Positions 54,610-58,726 of a DNA stretch of 58,726 nt are shown one piece after another (the first letter of the stretch is position 1; each line of letters starts with the position of its first letter). Both the position numbers and the translations under genes were made by a program. Under the pieces are notes generated by a model. That model searched no databases. It had not been told where the DNA came from and saw nothing but the letters and a program-made list of their open reading frames with translations. The stretch is from Bacteroidales bacterium (lineage in GTDB: Bacteria; Bacteroidota; Bacteroidia; Bacteroidales; UBA3824). Location: assembly GCA_024401025.1 (NCBI GenBank), contig JAKSLV010000005.1:1-58726 (forward strand). Direction: 5' to 3'.

Positions 54610-55776
54610 ATGAAGAGATTCTTCTATTCAATGTTGCTTACAGCAATGTCGGCAACGATGCTCGTATCCTGCGGAGGCGGAAAGAGCAACACTTTCAAGA
54701 TTGATGGAACATGTGGCGGCGGAATTACAGATTCTGCCTATATCGTCCATCTGATAGATCCAATATCCATGGTAGCTAATCAGAATGCCGACACCATCTG
54801 CGTTAAGGACGGCAAGTTCGCTTATCAGAACGACACCCTAAAGAATCCTGCCATTATATTTCTTCAGGCCATATTCCCTGGAGGCTCGGTATTTCAGGGT
54901 TATGCTGATATTCTGGCTTTGCCCGGCGAGACTGCAAAGATGGAGATAAACAATGGCTGGTATGTGCTAGCTGGTAACGGTATCTACGATCAGTGGGGCG
55001 ATTTCGACAAGGTGCTCACCGAGAAGGAGTGGGCTCTCAACGACCTTCAGCAGAAACTCCAGAACTGCCAGTCGCAGGAGGAGTTCGACGCTGTGTATCC
55101 CGAATATTACAGCAAGGTTATTGAGTCCAAAAATTTCCCTTACACATATATGCGCCAGAATCCCGACAAGGCTGAGGGCATTTTGGCCTTTATGCTTACA
55201 CGCCGCAGATATCCTCTCACAGATTCACTCACTGGTGTTCCAGAGAAGGTTCTCAACGGTGTCTTGAAGCCACTCATCGACAATCAGATTAAGCAGGAGG
55301 CTGATCAGAAGAAGGCTCGTGCTGAAGCTGAGGCCAGGGACAAGGCCGCTCAGGAGGCTACAGCCGAGGGCAAGATGTTCGTGGATTTCGAGGCTGAGTA
55401 CGATGGCAAGGTTCAGAAACTCTCTGACTACGTTGGCAAGGGCAAGTACGTTCTCGTTGACTTCTGGGCAAGCTGGTGCGGTCCTTGCCGTCAGGAGATT
55501 CCCAACATTATCGATGTCTACAACAAGTACAAGGGCGACAAGTTTGATGTGATTGGCGTGGCTGTAGGCGACGATCCCGCCGACACCAAGCAGGCCATCG
55601 CCGAGGACAATATTCCTTACAATCAGATTTTGAACACTGGCGACATTGCAGCCACAGTTTATGGAATCCGCGGAATTCCTCACATTATTCTCTTTGGCCC
55701 TGATGGCACAATCCTCGCCCGCGACCTGAGAGGCGGTATGATTGAGGATGCTGTAAAGAAGGCATTGGGAAAATAA
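54610..55776 (+). CDS. TlpA-like thiol-disulfide oxidoreductase lipoprotein (DUF4369)
   Basis: The 388-residue lipoprotein (signal ending LVSC) has the same layout as the upstream gene: DUF4369-like domain, a helical Lys/Ala/Glu linker and a C-terminal thioredoxin domain with the intact WCGPC motif (Cys290 and Cys293) and a cis-Pro segment RGIPHIILF. It likely reduces disulfides or handles cytochrome or protein maturation on the periplasmic side. It is transcribed from its own promoter box. Confidence 0.9.
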   Translation: MKRFFYSMLLTAMSATMLVSCGGGKSNTFKIDGTCGGGITDSAYIVHLIDPISMVANQNADTICVKDGKFAYQNDTLKNPAIIFLQAIFPGGSVFQGYADILALPGETAKMEINNGWYVLAGNGIYDQWGDFDKVLTEKEWALNDLQQKLQNCQSQEEFDAVYPEYYSKVIESKNFPYTYMRQNPDKAEGILAFMLTRRRYPLTDSLTGVPEKVLNGVLKPLIDNQIKQEADQKKARAEAEARDKAAQEATAEGKMFVDFEAEYDGKVQKLSDYVGKGKYVLVDFWASWCGPCRQEIPNIIDVYNKYKGDKFDVIGVAVGDDPADTKQAIAEDNIPYNQILNTGDIAATVYGIRGIPHIILFGPDGTILARDLRGGMIEDAVKKALGK

Positions 55777-55792
55777 AGTGTAGAGTTTAAAG

Positions 55793-55912
55793 CCGACCCC
55801 GGAGTGGGTCGAGCGGAGCAGCCCATAGTAAAAATCCCGAAAACTCAGTTTTCGGGATTTTCACTATGGGTTTTTGTTTGCTTGCGCTCGACCCCTCCGG
55901 GGTCGATTGGGT
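55793..55912. repeat. Long nested palindrome / terminator
   Basis: An inner hairpin pairs CCCATAGT...AAAATCCCGAAAACT (from 55822) with AGTTTTCGGGATTTT...ACTATGGG (to 55870) almost perfectly, followed by TTTTTG. Outside it, GACCCCGGAGTGGGTCGAGC (from about 55795) pairs with the reverse complement ending at about 55905, with one inserted base. The whole could fold into one stem-loop of about 120 bases; the inner part can act as the terminator of the gene at 54610. Confidence 0.75.
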
Positions 55913-55939
55913 GTTGTTGCCGTCGTCATCGCCGCGTCG

Positions 55940-55994
55940 CCGTAAGCTGCGCATACGGTTATGCATAGCGACGCCCCTTCGGGGCTGGGATGGA
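55940..55994. repeat. REP-like element copy 2
   Basis: Contains CGTAAGCTGCGCATACGG, TTATGCATAGCGACG, the stem GCCCCTTCGGGGC and CTGGGATGGA. Nearly identical to the copy at 56661-56714, where the stem is GCCTCTTCGAGGC: both sides of one base pair have changed together. Confidence 0.8.
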
Positions 55995-56017
55995 GTGGAG
56001 GGGGCAGCCGATAAAGT

Positions 56018-56314
56018 TTAAGCCAACACCTCGTCTTCGTAACGTTTCATTACGAGTGGATAACGCTCGGGATGTTTGAGGCTTTCTATCTCGAGATCAA
56101 CGTCAAGAGTTGGCCATACTATTGCACTTCTGCCTTCCATCTGAACATTGAGAACGTCCGAGATTTTAGCGTCCTTGAACCAAGGTGCCCTGTTGTAGGA
56201 AATGAAATAATCATTTCCCATCACCGATATCATCAGACCCTGGCTGTTTATCATCAGTACGTCTGCCGACATGCTTGATGTATTTTGTCTTGTAATCGTC
56301 TCCATGCTTTTCAA
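56018..56314 (-). CDS. DUF2442 protein
   Basis: Up to 98 residues from ATG 56314; an internal ATG at 56272 (MSADVLMINSQGL) would give a more typical DUF2442 length of about 84. The body has ISVMGNDYFISYNRAPWFKDA and WPTLDVDLEIESLKHPERYP, matching this small DNA-associated-like family that is often encoded after DUF4160. Function unknown. It overlaps the upstream gene in another frame. Confidence 0.75.
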   Translation of the reverse strand: MKSMETITRQNTSSMSADVLMINSQGLMISVMGNDYFISYNRAPWFKDAKISDVLNVQMEGRSAIVWPTLDVDLEIESLKHPERYPLVMKRYEDEVLA

Positions 56315-56498
56315 TTATTGATTCTATTTTCTTTAATTCTTTACTGTCAAAGCCATAGTTTTCTGAAAGTTCGATATCGGGTTCCAACCAATACTTTGCA
56401 GAATTCTCGGCTTTTATTATATGGATATGCATTCTTTCCTCCTCGTTGGAGTATATTTTGAATACATATCCATCTTCTCGGTCGAACACTGGACTCAT
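56211..56498 (-). CDS. DUF4160 protein
   Basis: The 95-residue protein has the DUF4160 pattern: SPVFDREDGYVFKIYSNEEE, the HIHI core, AKYWLEPDIELSENYGFDSK and a terminal helix. The last 15 residues extend into the DUF2442 frame and may be dispensable. DUF4160-DUF2442 pairs are widespread and have been suspected to be toxin-antitoxin-like, without proof. A TAAATTTGA box lies upstream on this strand. Confidence 0.75.
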   Translation of the reverse strand: MSPVFDREDGYVFKIYSNEEERMHIHIIKAENSAKYWLEPDIELSENYGFDSKELKKIESIIEKHGDDYKTKYIKHVGRRTDDKQPGSDDIGDGK

Positions 56499-56520
56499 TG
56501 TGTATGCTTTGTTTGAACGC

Positions 56521-56529
56521 TCAAATTTA
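56521..56529 (-). promoter_or_regulatory. Promoter -7 box of the DUF4160/DUF2442 pair
   Basis: On the minus strand TAAATTTGA, 23 bases before the DUF4160 ATG. No clear -33 TTG. Confidence 0.45.
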
Positions 56530-56571
56530 TAAATAATTTTTTATTTAAAATTATTTTTTTATCATCGCCAT

Positions 56572-56714
56572 AATCCGCAAGCTCAGCCCGTACCGGGCTT
56601 CGCATGCGGCTATTTATGTGACGCCTCTTCGAGGCTGGGTGTCATTGCTATCGGCATCATCCGTAAGCTGCGCATACGGTTATGCATAGCGACGCCTCTT
56701 CGAGGCTGGGATGG
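56572..56714. repeat. REP-like element copies 3 and 4
   Basis: Copy 3 (56572-56640): AATCCGCAAGCTC, an inner palindrome GCCCGTACCGGGC, CGCATGCGGC, then GACGCCTCTTCGAGGCTGGG. Copy 4 (56657-56714): ATCCGTAAGCTGCGCATACG and the same GCCTCTTCGAGGC stem, ending GGGATGGA. Both lie in the same orientation as copy 2, on the other side of the DUF4160/DUF2442 pair. Confidence 0.8.
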
Positions 56715-56718
56715 ATTT

Positions 56719-56764
56719 GGACAATGGAGGCATTGTCCATTATCCATTGTCCATTATCCATTAA
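56719..56764. repeat. Small palindrome and TCCATTATCCATTG direct repeats
   Basis: GGACAATG-GAGG-CATTGTCC is a perfect 8-bp inverted repeat (56719-56738), overlapping a run in which CCATTATCCATT occurs twice. It lies directly before the stop codon of the minus-strand gene that begins to the right, so it may act in its 3' end. Confidence 0.6.
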
Positions 56765-56768
56765 CATT

Positions 56769-58726
56769 TCATTCTGAAATGCTGAATCTCATTCCTTCGC
56801 TGTGGCCCACGAATTCTGGGGCGTACATACATTGGATGGTGGCGATGCCGGCGGAGAAGTTTCCGCTGTGGACTGCTACCAAGGGGTACTCGAATACGTA
56901 GGTGCCTTTGTTGAGATGTTCGATGAAGAAGTTCTCTGAGGCGTCCTTGGTGGATTCGTAATAGAACATTCCGTCCTGATATTTGGTCTGGCTGAGCACG
57001 TTGAGAGGCTCCATTCCGGCCGGACGCATATCCATCAGGTGAACGTATTCAAGGTCGCGGTCGGTCCTGATTACGAAGCGGACTTTCACCTTGTCGCCGG
57101 GATGGACTTTGGTTTTGTCCTTAATCTCGGTGAGCTGGTCGTTGCCGTGGGCGTCTTTGGTTACAAGGAAAATCTGCTTCTCTATCTTCAGCTTGTTGGC
57201 GGCCGACTTTATGTTGTCGAGCTTCTCGAAGTACTGACGGTAAACGGCTCCGTAGCTGATGTGATTGTTGGGGTTCTCTACCTTGATGTCGGCCATCGAG
57301 ATGTCCATTTCCTTGCCGTTCCACTGATGCTTGATGTGGCCCGTGCCTGCCTCGGCGCCATCGTTGCTGATGGCCTGGTTGCCAAGTGTGATGGTGCAGA
57401 GAGGCTCGTCGCTCTGGATCTTGTTGCCACAGAGGAACATTGAGTAAACGGCCTCGGTGGTGGCGCTCACGGTTTTCCAGCGGTTGGCCTGACGGTTTTT
57501 GATGAGCCAGATCTTGAGTTCCTCCACCTCGTCGAGCATTTTCATTTCCTGATATGCCTCTATCACAGCGGCCTGAGTCTCTATGTTCTGCTCGTGCCAG
57601 TAGATGCCGTTAACATTCTCCTTGAAGTACATTCCGAACTCCTCGCTGTGGATGGCGCGCTCGTTGAACGATTTCATAATCTTCTGGGCGAGGTCCTTGT
57701 CGCCGGCGCGCTGGAATGTGCTGCAGAGCAGTGCCTGGTTGTGAAGGCTGAACTTGGTCCAGTTTTTCTTGGCGAAACTGTAGAAGAAGTCGTAGGCCTC
57801 CTTGGTCTTCTTGTCCATCTTGTTTTCGCTGAAGAATGTGCGCATATACATAAACTGGATTCCGTAGAATCCCGGGTCGGTCTTCCATTTCAGACACTCC
57901 TTGTGATAATCCACGGCCTCCTTGTCGAGGAAGCTGATGGCCTTTTCTATCATCCTCATAGTGCGGCGGTCGAGGTTTACGCCCATCTGTCGCATCCTGC
58001 CGAGACCCGTAACGATGTACTGTGTGATGCCGGCGCTCTCACGCATTCCGTCGAACCAAGGCCAGGCACCGTTGAAGAGCTGACCCTTCTCGAGTTTCGA
58101 AAGGATTTTGTCGTTCTCGGCTGATATGCGGTTTTGGTCAAGCAGTTCCGACAGCTTGGCCATCTGCTCGTTCTCGTCCTTGGCGTCGAGGGCCCACGGT
58201 GTGGCGTCCAGTATCAGGGATTTAAGTTCCTGATTCTTCTGAAGTGGCGATATCAGTGCCTCGGCGTTGTCTTTCTTCCACTGTGTCAGCATCTTGTCGA
58301 TGTTGGGATTGTTGGCGATGATGAGGCCCGATATCGAGTTGGCGAAGAGCCTTGAATACAGGTAGTCGTAAGATTTGCACTTGTCCTCGGTGAGCCAGGG
58401 CAGACTTGTAACGGCGTACCAGGCTGGATTGCTTGTGTATTCGAGCGTGAAGCTGTGGTTTACGGCCGATGTGGATTTGTTGTCTTTCCACTCCTTGAAC
58501 TCGAACTGCTTGGTCTGGCCTCCGCGCACCGACAGGGTCATACTCTCGGTAACGAGTTGCTTGTCGGTAAGGATGGGCAGAATGTGTTGTTCGCCGTCGG
58601 ACTTGTCGCCTGATACTGCCACAATCTTTATGGTGACTGGTTTCACGTATTCGCCCACCTCGATATCGAAGTGGATGGTTTGGGTAGCCTCAGGGTCAGC
58701 TACAAAATCCTGAACCGGATTCTTGA
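56769..58726 (-). CDS. Alpha-2-macroglobulin-like protein, C-terminal part (runs off window)
   Basis: The frame is open to the right edge, so the N-terminal part is missing; about 652 codons are visible. It contains the helical complement-like region (AWPWFDGMRESAGITQYIVT, repeated helical hairpins) and a C-terminal receptor-binding-like beta region (VKVRFVIRTDRDLEYVHLMD, MRPAGMEP). The region where the thioester CxEQ would occur reads SLPWLTEDKCKSYDYLYSRL, so the thioester appears absent. Such proteins are large periplasmic lipoproteins thought to trap proteases. The nearest visible start (GTG 58658) is internal. Confidence 0.85.
   Translation of the reverse strand, partial: KNPVQDFVADPEATQTIHFDIEVGEYVKPVTIKIVAVSGDKSDGEQHILPILTDKQLVTESMTLSVRGGQTKQFEFKEWKDNKSTSAVNHSFTLEYTSNPAWYAVTSLPWLTEDKCKSYDYLYSRLFANSISGLIIANNPNIDKMLTQWKKDNAEALISPLQKNQELKSLILDATPWALDAKDENEQMAKLSELLDQNRISAENDKILSKLEKGQLFNGAWPWFDGMRESAGITQYIVTGLGRMRQMGVNLDRRTMRMIEKAISFLDKEAVDYHKECLKWKTDPGFYGIQFMYMRTFFSENKMDKKTKEAYDFFYSFAKKNWTKFSLHNQALLCSTFQRAGDKDLAQKIMKSFNERAIHSEEFGMYFKENVNGIYWHEQNIETQAAVIEAYQEMKMLDEVEELKIWLIKNRQANRWKTVSATTEAVYSMFLCGNKIQSDEPLCTITLGNQAISNDGAEAGTGHIKHQWNGKEMDISMADIKVENPNNHISYGAVYRQYFEKLDNIKSAANKLKIEKQIFLVTKDAHGNDQLTEIKDKTKVHPGDKVKVRFVIRTDRDLEYVHLMDMRPAGMEPLNVLSQTKYQDGMFYYESTKDASENFFIEHLNKGTYVFEYPLVAVHSGNFSAGIATIQCMYAPEFVGHSEGMRFSISE

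Overview
The window is a chromosomal piece of a Bacteroidales bacterium (Bacteroidota; family not determined). The evidence is the recurring TAnnTTTG promoter box (often with TTTG/TTG 19-22 bases upstream), few Shine-Dalgarno sites, a long SecA, a DUF4783 gene next to nadC, lipoprotein FKBP isomerases, DUF4369/thioredoxin lipoproteins and a NusG-like UpxY gene opening a surface-polysaccharide locus. No rRNA, tRNA or CRISPR array was seen.

Left part (1-23.8 kb), mostly housekeeping and envelope: a membrane SpoIIE-type phosphatase divergent from secA; an MFS-PlsC fusion; DUF4783 and nadC; a Tyr/His/Ser-rich lipoprotein; an OmpP1/FadL-like barrel; a Cache-HAMP-GAF-PAS sensor with no visible output domain; an acyltransferase; a BspA-like repeat protein; panB; three consecutive FKBP-type lipoproteins; a two-gene unit resembling the SWIM-protein C-terminal region plus DUF5691. 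On the minus strand lie a Nudix hydrolase, a tiny ORF made of (I/V)GEN repeats and a biotin-synthase-like radical SAM enzyme that lacks the classical [2Fe-2S] ligands.

Middle part (23.8-47 kb), a surface-polysaccharide locus: it opens with a 48-base AGCA microsatellite, a promoter box, a 22-pair hairpin terminator and upxY, then glmS and ugd. Next come an Rpn-type nuclease, an ATPase-DUF4276 pair and two small genes that look like restriction-endonuclease-C-terminus and TOPRIM pieces. A strongly AT-rich block follows (UDP-sugar epimerase, acyltransferase, flippase, EpsG/Wzy-like polymerase, two GT4 enzymes and a leftover GT4 tail). Two Panacea-domain toxin-antitoxin-like pairs then flank a hexapeptide acetyltransferase. 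The locus ends with GC-richer GT2, WecA/MraY-like transferase, manA and gmd. A dispersed noncoding element of about 235 bp occurs twice in inverted orientation (23982-24217 and 45604-45838), bracketing nearly the whole locus.

Right part (47-58.7 kb): purB, a DUF4159 protein, a DUF3857/transglutaminase-like protein, ornithine carbamoyltransferase, corA behind a leader filled by two overlapping mini-ORFs, and two tandem thioredoxin-fold lipoproteins, one lacking its first active-site Cys. Then come a long palindrome, a DUF4160/DUF2442 pair set between copies of a REP-like palindromic element, and the C-terminal part of an alpha-2-macroglobulin-like protein running off the window.

The strongest candidates for undescribed biology are the inverted 235-bp element, the microsatellite/attenuator leader of upxY, the corA leader mini-ORFs, the SWIM-less DUF5691 pair and the defence/toxin gene cluster inside the polysaccharide locus. 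All functional statements are from reading the sequence and family knowledge; no database search was run.
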